From contig JBBPUQ010000005.1 in NCBI GenBank assembly GCA_038501195.1, positions 3,534,001 to 3,598,000 of the forward strand: DNA of 64,000 bases, given 5' to 3'. Below the pieces are notes generated by a model. The model searched no databases. It worked only from the letters and a program-made list of their open reading frames with translations, and had not been told where the DNA came from. Made by a program: the position numbers and the translations under genes. The DNA comes from Nemania diffusa. Its lineage: Eukaryota > Ascomycota > Sordariomycetes > Xylariales > Xylariaceae. Shown here in pieces: positions 1 to 12,182 of the stretch (its first letter is position 1; each line of letters begins with the position of its first letter).

Positions 1-1135
1 TTGGCTATGAGAATAAATCACATCTCCGGTGCCATAGTACCTTTCTCTTCATTTTATCGTTGGTTCCTTGTCACCGGTGAAGCGTCTCGGCAAAGACCGC
101 CCGGCCCGAAGCATCCGGACAAGGCTTCCTTTATCCTGGTTACAACATGTAATACCATATGGCTACCTCGGAGGGAAGATAAAACAATGGCTAGGCAACT
201 CACTAGGTGTATACATCTTTGAGCTATTTGGCATCAAAAATTACCAAACAGTCAGTCCAAGCTTTCGTTTATCGACACCTTCGCTAATGTACGATGTTCC
301 GCATACGACACTGCGGCTTTATCCTGCATGTTCATTCCTACCATCCGAGACTCCGTCAATACTGCGGGGTTGAGGTGCCTATAGATCGAACTTCCGACTT
401 ATAGTTATGGTGCTAGTTGCCGTTGAGATATGCCGAGAGTTGTACCGACTTAGTAGCTATCGCTAACGTATCTAGGAAACATGGAACATCGGACGGGGAG
501 TGCGAAAAGTGCTAGACGAATAAAATTTCTTCTATATACAGTGGCAAACCTGGGGAATATCGCCGATAGGAAAAAGCCGGCCAGGACGAGTTGACTCAAT
601 TAATGCAACGTCACGGAGCTTCTCCAAGCTCCCGGACGGCAAAGGGGGTAATGCCGAAAGCCACCCTATAATCCATCTCTTCAGCATCCTTAACGCCGTT
701 GACTAAATCAATGTTTGAGTTATCTGCCAAAATCGACAAGTGGTGGCACAAACTGGTCGCGTTGAAATATGCCTGGGGAGTACAATCCGATCGGTGTACA
801 AGGTTTAGGTTACGAGCGGGGATGAATAATCTGATATCGTACTCTTCATATCGATTCTTTGTATTTTGTTGATGTTACATTCAAGCATGAGTCTTCGTTC
901 GATTTATCCCGAGATCTATCGTTATCAAGGATTATCTCCTAAAAAAAGAATCGACACTGTCCATTTGTTCGCGAGTTTCCCAGCTAGCCGTGCTGTCCAT
1001 CGTACGAATAACTTGACCAAGTAGCCTACGGCGATATGCCTCAAGCTTGACCAGAGGGTCAATGAGCAAGATCTTACTTCTCGAGGTCAAGATCAAGTTC
1101 GTGTCTCTTTAAACTTATTACGGATGAGTTATATC
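1..1135. other. Intergenic, no gene supported
   Basis: Only short open frames occur here, with no recognisable domain and no linked exons. The part next to position 1136 should hold the 3' untranslated region of the RNA polymerase III gene that ends there on the minus strand. I see no RNA gene or repeat. Confidence 0.6.
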
Positions 1136-4100
1136 CTATATATCTCTTTTTCTTGTGCGCTTTGCTGCCTTGTCCTTCTGGTTCTGGGCCCAGGCATCCT
1201 CAAATACAGTAGGCAGTGTTGCAAAGTGCTCATCAAGTAGATTCAATCTCCTCACAACTTGGAATGCACCTGTGCCAACTGACATGGTCTCTCCCATGAT
1301 AATTTTCTCACTGACACCTTCGATGGGATCCGTCTTCATTCCTGATGCTGCGTCGAATAAATGATCCGCTGTTTTTTCAAACGAAGCAAGCTGCAGTACA
1401 CTGTCACGCATCTTGGCCAGGCCAAAACGTGTGATGCCTAGAATTTCGCCCTTATAGGTCATCAAGTCGGCGAGAAGTTGCATGTGTCGTGGATCAATGC
1501 CCATGTCGCCCATGACATCGCTGATTTCTTTCGCAATAGTCGTCCTCGCGGCTTCAATTCCTAAAACATCCCTGCACTCCAGTACGCTGTTGGATGTGAC
1601 CCTGGTGCCAACGACTCCTTCTGTATTCATACATTGGCGCAGCCCATAGCCCTCGACTAAGATTGTGTTTGTAGAATCTTTGTCACTCTGCTGGATGATG
1701 GCTCGAGTAGCCTCGGGATATCCAGAAATTGGAACTGAAGGTAGAATGCGCTTAAGATGACTTATGCGAACGGACAAGTCGGCCATGGCTTCAGTCACCG
1801 CCTTGGTTCTCGTTGTTCGCTTGGAAGAGTCTACATCTAAAGCCCTTACCGTGATTTCGATGCTTGCATCCTGCTCAAAGACTTGCATGTCCGCTTTTTG
1901 AATCTTGAGCTTCTTCTGCTTGGCAATGGCATCAACAATATCAACGAGTTTAATTCCGAGATGCATACTTTCAAGTGTTTCTGTATTGATGTGTAGGGTA
2001 ATGAAAGAGCGCTGGGGTTGCCATTCATCATCAACGTAGCGGAGGACATCTTCAACATATGTCTTCTCAATACGCGCTCGCACGATTTTGGCAGCCTCTA
2101 GACTCTTAGGGTTCTGCAAGGGACAGGTAATGACCGGCGTGCTAATCAACTTGGATGCGTTGATAATTTCCTTAATACGGGGAACACCCTGTGTAATACT
2201 CATACCAGCCACGCCGGCAAAGTGGAAGGTCTTCAAAGTCATCTGAGTTCCAGGCTCACCAATGGATTGTGCACCAACAGCACCAACCGCATGCCCTGGC
2301 TCGACATGGGCCTTACTGTACTTTTCTAAACACAGCCCGATGAAGTGCCTAAGAGTTTTTTCGGACACCTTTGCTGCTCTCTCTGATGCCATCTTGGATA
2401 CGTGCCCGCGTTCTTGCGATTCGATTCTACACGCCAACCGTGAGAGATAGCCTAGTTCTATTTCGTTGAGTCTCGCATTGAGCTCTGAAAGCGTCGCGAA
2501 CTCTTGTTTTTCAATGACGGTCTTTGCCTTAGGCGGCCGTTCAAAATCGAGCCTCTCCAGCACTGGTTTGATATTCAAAAGGTCTTCATACGTGAGCTTA
2601 TCGCCCTCGGTTTTGATTTGTAGGAGCTTTCTAGATTGCCGGTTCCCATCCACGGCGTTGAGTCGTGTGGACTGCTTGACTTTTGCTTTTTCTACGTCGG
2701 AAATGAGGGTGCGAGTTAATCTTCGCTCGTTCTCCGTGAAAGGTAGAGAATGGGTATTAGGTGTTGTTAACATGCCATCGAGACCGGCGGCGACACGCAA
2801 CTTGGAGAACTTTTCAGCTAGGTTTCGCACATGCTTGTGGATAGTTTCAAGAAAGTTGCGACCGCTCTCGTGCTCATCGACGCCATAATCGGTAGTGTCA
2901 TCATACATAAGGGGCTCTCCATGGAGTAAGCCACGCCTTCGATACCGATCGCGTTCTTTCTTAAGCATTGATTCGCAGAGGGCGAGGATTTCGAAAGGCA
3001 ACAAGGCCCGGTCTGCATTATTCCAAGTCAAGTTCTCGGCATGGGAGAAAGTACGCTCGAAATTTACAGGCACAGCCTTTCCTTCCATATCGACGGGGTC
3101 CAGCTTATCCGCTCCAAACTGGAACTGAACAACACCGTCGCCAGAGGTTCGTACTGTATCATCATATTTGGTAGAGAGATCCTCTAGCGATTTCATAAGC
3201 CGACGAGACATGTAACCAGTTTCGGCAGTCTTGACAGCAGTATCTACTAAACCTTCTCGGCCCGATATGGCGTGAAAGAGGAATTCTGTTGGTACAAGAC
3301 CAGTGTAGAAACTGTTTCGCACAAACCCCTTAGCGAGCGCATGGCGTGTGTTCTTGTGGAAATGAGGTAGGGTACGGTCCTGAAAACCGTCTGCTACACG
3401 AGAGCCGGCGATAATCTGCTGTCCGACGGCAGCAATCATCTGAGCAACGTTGATATTAGAGCCCTTGGACCCCGAGGACGCCATGACCAAAGGAGCGTTG
3501 TTTCGACTTAGAGAACTAATACAAAGTTCACCAGCATTCTGACGAACTTTACTGAGCACGCCTGAGATTTTGGCTTCCAGTGTTTCCTCCATTGAGCATC
3601 CCGTAGCTTTCTGCAGCTTGTTCTCGTTGAACTGTTTGATGAAATCGTCGGATTCGATGTACGCATCCTCGACAAGCTTGTTCTTAGCTGCAGTGAGAGC
3701 TGCAGTCGGGAAGACATCTCCAATGCCGATTGAGAACCCTCGATTGGTAAGCATTCTTGCGCAAAGCTTTGCGAGTCGATTCATTGCAGCCACAGCCTCA
3801 TCTGGGCCATAATCCCTCAGAATGACGTAGAATATGGAGTCCTTTTTACCTGATCCCACGGTGGATTTATCCATCCGACCGCACATGACGACTGAATTCC
3901 TGACAACAAGCCAGCCATCGTTTGGACACATATCAGGTGCTCGTTTTCTGTGACCAGCCGGGGCTGGAGGGGGGTCCACATACTCTCTGCATTTCGCATC
4001 GAGGTTAACCTTAACTGGGGTTGACTTGTTGGGTCTCATGAGCATGCTGAAAATTTGTTTACCAGTCCATAATCTTTTGGGGGCTAGTATGGCCGGAGGA

Positions 4101-5954
4101 GGTAAGTCGAGGTGCGTAACGCCGTCCATCATGTGCATTACAATGTACGTGAAAGTTCTCCGATCAAAGAACATGTCTTTGCTACTCAGAAGATACGATG
4201 CCGTAATAAAGTCTTGTGTAGCTGCGATGATTGGCTCTCCGTTTTTGGGGGTTGCTAGGTTGTGTTTAACGCTCATGAGAGTAACAGCCTCGGCACGAGC
4301 CTCCTCTGTTTGAGGAACATGCAGATTCATCTCGTCGCCATCGAAATCGGCGTTGTAAGGCCCACAAGCACATTCGTTGAGACGGAACGTTCTCCAAGGC
4401 CGCACTTTGACAAGATGGCTCATTATACTAAGTTTGTGAAGTGATGGCTGTCGATTGAAGAGAACGATGTCCCCATCCTCTAGGTGGCGTTCGACAATAT
4501 CGCCAATACGAAGCTCTTTCGCAGCGGCCTCTTTATCGCCGAACCGGAGTGACACACGAAATGGTGGGTGGTCGCCATCAACTTTGAGAATTGCCTGCGC
4601 GCCTGGCCAGACGGTGGGGCCGTTGATGATGCACTGTCTTAATTTTGCGATGTTATCGCGATGAGCTCTCTCCGGATAGGTGAGATTCTTCGCTACTAAC
4701 ATCGGCACCGCGACTTCGTTAACTGCTAGATTCGGATCGGGAGAAATGACGGTTCTGCCTGAGAAATCAACACGCTTTCCTGACAGATTGCCACGAAAGC
4801 GTCCCTGTTTGCCCTTTAAGCGTTGACAGAATCCACGCATCGTCTTAGTGACGCCATTGTCTCGAAGTCCTGGCACGTCACTATTCACGTATACCGCTAT
4901 CTGCAACTGCAGATACTCCCACTGTTCCATTATAGTCTGTAGCGCCGTACCTTTTTGTAGCGCTGCTCGAATCAGGCCACATGCAAACACGATGTCGCCG
5001 AGGCGTGTCGTAATGTCGTCCTCGTTACTTGCCCCTTCTTGGGCGACAGACGGTCGGATACAGACAGGAGGCGCCGGTAGATATTGCCAAAGGAACATTT
5101 CTGGTCGACCCTCGGAGGGATTTAGGCCGAGTAGTTCACAGTCATCGGGGGTGATTTGTTTAAAGAGGTTGAGGACTCTGAGGGGGTTCAGATCCTCGAA
5201 CGCCTTCCTCAGATGTTTATCCAGATCGTTAACGTGCTTCCTAGCCTCTATAAAGGAACTATCGAACTCGATTTTACTCGGAGGAGGCTGCTTCTTGGCT
5301 GAAGTTGACTTATTGTACGCCACAAACTTGTCGTGTACGAGTTTGAGAGCGCCCACTTTGCGAATCTGACCATTGACAGCGCCACAATAAGGACATTGCT
5401 TAGTTTTCCTACACTGGTCGTTGATTTTCTTGCAAATTGCCACGCGTTTCATGTTGTCGATGTTAGGTCGCCTCAGTTCCCTGAGGTATGCTCGGCGCTC
5501 GTGTTCGACTAGCAAAACCCTCGAGCAATCTTTGCATATATCTTGTAGGATCGAAATTGTGAATTTTATGTAGCCGATATGGAAAGCCGGAAGAGGAAGT
5601 CGTACATGGCCAAAATGTCCGATGCAGTCAGCCAGTCGCTCGTTGCATGTAGCGCAAATCCCTGTCTTGCTAGAAGTTCCCTATAAAAAGAGAGGTTAGA
5701 ACACAAGGCCAGACGTGGTTGAGTCGATGGGCGGCACTTACCAGACGCTTGTCAAGTACACCGTTTTGAGTTGGTTCCCGTCCTTTGTCAATATCGTACA
5801 TACTGCGATCCGACACCTCCAAAACACCCTGGTTTACAATGTCCTGGTTGGACTGAATGCCAAACTTGAAACTCTTGAATCGCTTCGGCAATTTGTCAAC
5901 TACCTGGTGCTTCACCGGTGCGACGGCACCCGTCGTCGCCGTGAGTGTCGCCAT
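1136..5954 (-). CDS. RPC1: RNA polymerase III largest subunit (RPC1/C160)
   Basis: Largest catalytic subunit of nuclear RNA polymerase III, which makes tRNAs, 5S rRNA and U6 RNA. Two exons: 5954-5742 and 5680-1136, joined in phase 0 across a 61-bp intron (GTAAGT...TATAG); about 1,585 residues. The start is the only ATG in frame with the conserved N-terminus. Seen: N-terminal zinc-binding cysteines and the CIGHFGH segment in exon 2; a second CPYCGA pair; the catalytic Mg-binding motif NADFDGDEMNLH near residue 513; the trigger-loop region GEPGTQMTLKTFHFAG; and IKEIINASK downstream. There are no C-terminal heptad repeats, which separates it from Pol II. The catalytic motif lies where yeast C160 has it, but the protein is roughly 125 residues longer than the yeast subunit (1,460). 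Much of the excess appears to be a charged Lys/Glu-rich stretch just before the trigger-loop region. Head-to-head with the DDHD phospholipase gene. Confidence 0.97.
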
Positions 5955-7192
5955 TTTGACAACTCTATGGGATAGTGGTGTTCGTCAGAGATCTCGTGGG
6001 TAAGTTAGGGACTGGGTTCGTGGGTCGGGTTGAATATTGGAGAGCGGCGCTACCTTGCGGGTAGTTGAATTAAAGAGGACCTCTGCGACACAATTCGCTC
6101 GCAGTCTGTGTTATGCTACCGCGCCTTTATCGATAGGAATGTCGATAAGGAGCGAGTCCTCATCATCATAGGCGGTTCTGTGCAATGACGAGGGGGGATT
6201 AAGCTGCGTAGTCTGGTGAAAGAAGATGGCCTGTCGCAGATGCGATTCGAGAATTTAAATTTTGCTGGATTGAAGTTAGAGTCATTCAGTCGTGCCCCAC
6301 CATTTCTGTTTACCATGCCTGTAGCAGACAGGCGGGGTCTGTTACATAGTACATGGGTAGGTAGCTTGTAGGAACCCTCGTTGGTTACCTGTACTAGCTA
6401 GTGCAGACTACCTATAGGCCCACATGAGGTAATGAGGGGCCGTGAAGCTACAGCACCATTGTTCGGCATAACTTATAAGTATCTAATGATGCGCGAGGCA
6501 ACAGCTATCCTGATGGGTACCTGGGGCTTATGTAGTTGCATAAATAAATCAAATAAATATAGCGGTATTATGTACTGTATTCATAGTATATAGGGTACCT
6601 ACTGCACCTCTGTCGCACACTCGCCGTCATACCTTAAGTACCTCTCTTTGATCCACTAGGACCCCTCGATTTCAATCGCCAAGACACAACTTCACAGCTT
6701 GCTGACACCGAAGTGACTACGTTGCTTGCTCATTCCCATGTGACAATTAGCATACTCTTGCCTGAGGAGCTGACCTCCGTTCAACTAGCCAACGAACAAC
6801 TCATATTCTTTCGCTTTGACAGTAAACAGCTTCAGCGTGACAGCTGGGAAAGGGGGGACGGCTGTATTGTACTCTTGTTTTAGACGAAACCAAAACAACC
6901 TCCAGTCTTCTTCTTCATTTGTATATCTATCCCTTGCTTCATCGCAATTATTGACCTCGACCCGTGACAACGACAAGCCTTACGAGCCTTTTCGTACCCA
7001 GCCTGGAAACCTCAACAACGGCCACCTTCCACGGCGATCCGGTTGTCAAGTGTTCTCGCATTGGCGCAAACGTACACTACCATTGCGTTGCGCAGCTGTC
7101 TACGCCCGCGGCATACACTGACCCGGGTGTCGCGCGCGGCGGTCGATCCACGTAGAAATATATTCGGCTGGTCCCGGGGCAGTACCGGCACA
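5955..7192. other. Intergenic, shared upstream region of RPC1 and DDHD gene
   Basis: 1.2 kb between two divergent start codons, so it must hold both promoters. No coding frame with domain content. The DDHD reading frame stays open upstream to a TTG at 7043 and would encode an Arg/Ser/Thr-rich, mitochondrial-presequence-like stretch, but it contains no ATG, so I left it out of the gene. Confidence 0.55.
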
Positions 7193-10100
7193 ATGCCTTC
7201 TGATAATGATAATACCACCTCGTCAAACGATAAGAATGGGGGTAAGAAGGCGGAGAGGAAGCTGGAGAAGTCGTATTTAGCCAGCGCCGTCGAGTCTATA
7301 AACCCATGGAACACAAGTCGGAGCACGACGCCGACGCCGAAAGACAGCTCCTCTCTGCCCCAACCGAAACCGGGACCTCCGCCGGCCAAGAAAGCGGACG
7401 ATCATTCAACAAATAACCTGTATGGCCATAGCTTCAAGAAGTATCCCGCCGACTGTCCGCCTTTGAACGTGATGTGGTTTCATGCTGTTGACGTCTGTAT
7501 TTTCTCGCGCTCCCTCTCATATAGTTGTCACTGATCCTTATCAATAGGTCCCCAAACGTAAGCCGCAATTTCTAAGATCCAAAAAGAAGGAGCCGGATAA
7601 TGCCAAGCCAGCAGTCCCTAAAAAGTTTGCGGCCTTTTCGAAGGTTGACTCTCGTTCTCTTGAAAATGCCTACCAGAGTTTGCTGGAAGGAATAGAGAAT
7701 GATCGCGGGAAAGGTGTAGCGAATCAACATACGCGCACTCGATCTAGTTCTCACCGCTCTCAGGGCATGGCCGCGGAGGATGCGCCCGACGCCGGTTTTG
7801 GTAGAGGCACCAGCAATACCTTGTCAGGTTTACGAGTTCCAGTCAATGAAGATTTCCTATTCGATGTTACCATTGAGCAGCGCGAGTTGGCCCCTGTATA
7901 CTGGCTTGGCCCCATCTACGAAGTTCGTCGTGGCACGTGGTTTTGTATGTATTCCCAAGTCTTTCATGCCCCGTTTTATACTCCCGCATTCTTCTGAAAG
8001 CCTTAAGAATAAGTCAGATTTTCCCCATGAGCGATAGTCTCTAATGCTTGAAATTTTTAGATCAAGAAGGCTCAACATTGAGGCCTTGCGAGGAGAATTT
8101 GGCAGCCCAGTTAGAAGAAGGTTATCTCAAGACTAAACCTTGGACTTACCCTGCGAGTAGAATTCGTAGCGACTCCGGTGGGCGGAATGTTACCCCGAAA
8201 GTATCGATAGATAATCTGAAGGCAACTGCCAAGTCACAAGCTGAAGGCCCCTTGAAACCATCGCCTCTGCAACCCATTGTACCCCACCAACCACAAACAT
8301 ATCGACTTTTCGGCACGTATATGAACAGTGTAGCTACTTATCAAGATTCCAACACCGCGTGGTTGTCTTCAGACGGGGTATTCAACTGGGTGACATCGAC
8401 AGTCTATCAAAGGTTTGCGGGTGGAGGCTACATGAACGGGATTAAGCTTGTCAGGGGCTATTCAGAATCGGGAAAGGCGAAAGAGAGCAAACGGCCTCCG
8501 ACACCTACAACAGCAGCCTTACCGCTTCAACCAACTGACGACGACAAGCAAGAAAAGCAAGATAAGCAAGACAAGGCTCTTAAGCGACGCTCTGCTCCGC
8601 CTGCTACGCGCTCGGACGCTACAGACAGCGAGAGAGAGCGGGACGAAGCTGCATTGGAAATAGAGCGAAGAGAGAATCAACTCAAACGCCAATTTTCTTC
8701 TTACATCGAGGGCGTAGATGATCCTGAAAAGCAAGAGGAACACATTAGGCTACGAGAGGAGCAGGAGATTCAGGATGATTACACAGGCCAAGACGGTGAG
8801 ACTCAAGGACGTGAGATTGAACATCTAGTCTTAGTGACTCACGGCATCGGTCAATTGTTGAGTTTGAGGTAAGAAAACACTCTGCTCCTTTGCGGTGGGC
8901 GGTGGTCGCCAGCTAATCCGACGCTTTTAGAATGGAGAGCGTCAATTTTGTTCACGATGTCAATATGTTACGAAAAACTCTAAAAGGTGTCTATGCTCAC
9001 TCGGAAGACCTCAAGGCTCTTAACTCCGACAACGGAGATGGCCCTGGAAATTCCAAAATTCAAGTCTTACCTGTCTGTTGGAGACATTTGCTTGACTTTC
9101 CAAAGAGACGAGAGAAAAAGGGCGAAACTGATCTGGGTGATATGGCTGAGGAGGAAGAGGAGTGTCAGTAGCACAACGAATTTCTATCTCAGATTCGATT
9201 GCTAATATCTTGCAGATCCCTCCCTCGAGGACATCACCATCGAGGGCATGGCTTTCGCGCGATCCCTAATTTCCGACCTTGCGCTCGACGTTCTCTTGTA
9301 TCAGAGCGCCTATAGAGAACAAATCACAGAGATTGTTCTCCAGGAATCGAACAGAATTTACAAGCTTTTCCTCGAAAGGAACCCTGAATTTAAGGGTAAA
9401 GTTCATAGTAAGTAATTTTAGGCGTCATTGTCTTTTCACTGTGACAACTATTCGAATAAAAGAGGTTTGTTCGCTGGTCAGGATAAAGCCAAGTCCTCAA
9501 AGTTTATCACAGTTTCATCGTATATCACCCCTAAAAATATTCATAATTGACTCTCAGTACTACAGTCATCGGCCACTCCTTGGGCTCGGCGATTATGTTT
9601 GATATACTTTGTCGACAAAAGCAGCCCGCTTTGAGTGCCGAACCAATACGTAATCCCCTTAGGTTTTGGCCTTCCCAAGAACGCCCAGAGTCCTCCAAGG
9701 GTCACAAGGATCTGTCATTTGACTTCGACGTCGAGGATCTCTATTGCCTTGGTTCACCTGTCGGCTTATTTCAGATGCTCAAGGGGCGAACGATCGCTGC
9801 CCGATATCAACCGAATACCGCACCCTCAGAGAGCCCTCTTAGCACAGAATATAATGATGACCCGTTCCTGCCAACTTCCAGTACCCCAGGACAGCAGGTA
9901 TCGGCAGTTACTGGCCTCCCCTTCTCTATGTCATCGCCGAAAGTTGCACAGCTTTTCAATATCTTTCATCCATCTGATCCTATCGCATATCGTTTAGAAC
10001 CTCTAGTTTCGCCAGCAATGTCGTCTCTAAAGCCACAGGCTCTCCCATATACCAAAAAGGGTATATTTGGGGCAGTGGCTCCTCAAGGTCTGTCTGGGAT

Positions 10101-10897
10101 CGGCGTCAAAGTAGGACAGAGCGTCAGTGGCCTGTGGTCGAGTTTCAGCGCCGGGATTGCCAGCAGTCTCCTCAATCGCAGTCTAGGATTCAGTAGCGAG
10201 GATGTAGCGAACTTCAATGCAGCCAATCCTCCGGCAAATTCTTCCTCTCTGCCTAACTCTGCGCAGGCTGCGGCGAATTCTCAGAACGCCGGCATTATGG
10301 TCTCTAACCCTGCCGCGCAGTCGGAAAAGACAGAGGCCCGCAAGAAAGCACTTGCGCGTCAAAATACCTCCAGCTCTACAGACCCTACTACACCAGGAAG
10401 TAACAACAATAAGGACTCGACTTTGATTGACGACGACTTAGAGACTCTTTACGCTCGCTTCCAGAAAAAGCGCGTAGAGGAGCACAAGGATAGCCCGAGC
10501 CGAGCCGACGAGGGCCAAGAGCTAGGCGCTGCGTGGGCTGCAGAGGAACTAAAGGCACAGAAGCTCAGAAGAGAGGAGCTAAAAGTTCGAGCACTCAATT
10601 GGAACGGACGCATCGACTACACTATTCAAGAGTAAGTGAGAGTTCTTTCTTACATTTCCTAGCCCTCTTTTCCCCTCGATGCGGGATATGTCTTTTCAAA
10701 ACCACCTTATTTTTCTAACGTTATGGTTCCATAGGGGCGCACTCGACTTCAACCCCATGAATACCATTGCTTCACACATGAGCTACTGGCAAGACGAAGA
10801 TGTCAACCACTTCCTGTGTTCGCAACTCCTCTGCAACCGCGATGCGCGTTCGAAGATGTACCGGTCTCGGCAAAACACACCAGGCCGGCACGGCTGA
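7193..10897 (+). CDS. DDHD-domain phospholipase (PA-PLA1 family)
   Basis: Intracellular phospholipase A1-like enzyme of the DDHD/PA-PLA1 family (yeast Ddl1/YOR022C, animal DDHD1/2), acting on phospholipids at mitochondrial or secretory membranes. Seven exons give 1,052 residues: 7193-7492, 7548-7944, 8061-8868, 8931-9163, 9216-9407, 9566-10631, 10735-10897; all junctions keep the frame and use GT-AG. Seen: an N-terminal WWE-like region (RRGTWF then YQEGS across intron 2); VTHGIGQ; the lipase nucleophile motif GHSLG with Ser near residue 648, restored only if intron 5 ends at 9565; then the DDHD domain with DLYCLGSPVGLF, FHPSDPIAYRLEP and a final SHMSYWQDEDVNHFL. The middle is low-complexity and charged. 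The start is the first in-frame ATG. A near-cognate upstream extension is possible, as yeast Ddl1 is mitochondrial. Family assignment is firm; the lipid substrate is not shown. Confidence 0.93.
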
Positions 10898-12182
10898 ACA
10901 AAACTAGAACTTTGGGTAGAGACCTTCGCCGCGCTCCCTTCTTCGAAGGTCATATATGGGGTTGCAAATAAATAATTGGTAAATTTGTTCCTTCGCCATG
11001 TTGGTTTAGATGGCGTCTACTCCCGCGGTATTAAGGTTATAGGATAGAATCCTACATGGGTGGGTTGTTCGGCTAGATGCATACGATACGATACGATAGC
11101 TTGTATTAGGAAAAGCCAATGAACCATTCTGGTACGACAACAGTAATTAAGGCAATAGACAGAGGCCGGCCTCCCGTTTCCAATCTTGCATAGAGTATAT
11201 AGACTTATTCCGACGGCACGAGAATACAGAAATACAAGGTCCAGGTCAAGAAGAGGACCCACAGGACAATCACATTTTCTCAAGAGAACATGTAAACTAA
11301 ACGTTATTTGTGGCCGATTAAAAATTTAGCAACCCGAAATTAGAACATAATGTAGCCTGCCTAACGTTAGAAATTTTCGAAGAGAATATCGTGTAAATTA
11401 GTCAGACTCTTTATAAGAAATCCTACTAACAATTATCGTAGAATAGAAATTACACATACACTAGGCTTCGAGTTATGGTGATGCCCTGAAGCGACGGACC
11501 TGTTGGGGAGGACACAGCTCTGTTCCTCACTCCGTACAAGCTTTAGACTTAATTCAACTACAACTCCAAAGAAGAGAATATTGGAATGGAGGAATCAGCA
11601 ATCCCGAGTCACGGCCCATGTCAAGATAGCTGGCCACCCAGGGAAAGGATATTTGCATGATTTTGCGTATGGTTACTATTGCATTGATCAAGTACCTATA
11701 GGCCTATCAAGTGCTACAAACCAAGCTACTAGTCGAGCATTGCGACGTTCGCGACCGAGTAAATCCAGTACCATTTCTGTAGTGGGTAAAACGACCCATC
11801 ATTGTATGATTGTGAAATCAACGACCCTTAACTCCCAAATCGAAATACTTTTATTCTCGGCAGGGAAAAGACATAGTCTTTGCCGAGATGCCAGTGGGTT
11901 TTCATGTGACTCTTCATGCTCTGCAGTGTATTGCAATGCTAGACTGAATCAAAACGAAAACATGCCAGCAATGGAGGTTGGTGCAAAGCGAAATTTGAGC
12001 ATCCTCCAAACTTAATGAGCTTTGACGAGTTGGCTTCCTAGCCATCAACATGTCCGACTTCTCTCCGTAACCAGGCCGGCACGGTATGCGATGGCGGAAT
12101 TCACGTAGTGCTAGGAGCCTGATGAAGATGGCTGCCGTATTGTTGTACCGTAGCAATTTCGTCCAACGTCGAGCGAGCATCA
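10898..12182. other. Intergenic between convergent genes
   Basis: Tail-to-tail gap between the DDHD gene and the zinc-knuckle gene, expected to hold both 3' untranslated regions. It contains a short ATACG tandem run near 11080-11100 and an imperfect hairpin at 11856-11887. An open frame at 11503-12015 begins only with TTG and has no recognisable domain, so it is not called. Confidence 0.5.
11856..11887. repeat. Small inverted repeat (hairpin)
   Basis: CTCGGC pairs with GCCGAG, and inside it AAAGAC pairs with GTCTTT around an ATA loop; five unpaired bases (AGGGA) lie on one arm. It sits about 300 bp downstream of the zinc-knuckle gene's stop codon. It could be a 3'-end structure or chance. 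Confidence 0.35.

Noticed and set aside
7043..7192. Mitochondrial presequence-like N-terminal extension of the DDHD protein
   Set aside because: The frame is open and basic, but its only initiator would be TTG; the first ATG is at 7193. Kept as a remark in the gene entry.
11503..12015. 170-codon open frame on the plus strand
   Set aside because: It begins with TTG, has no domain content and lies between the 3' ends of two convergent genes.
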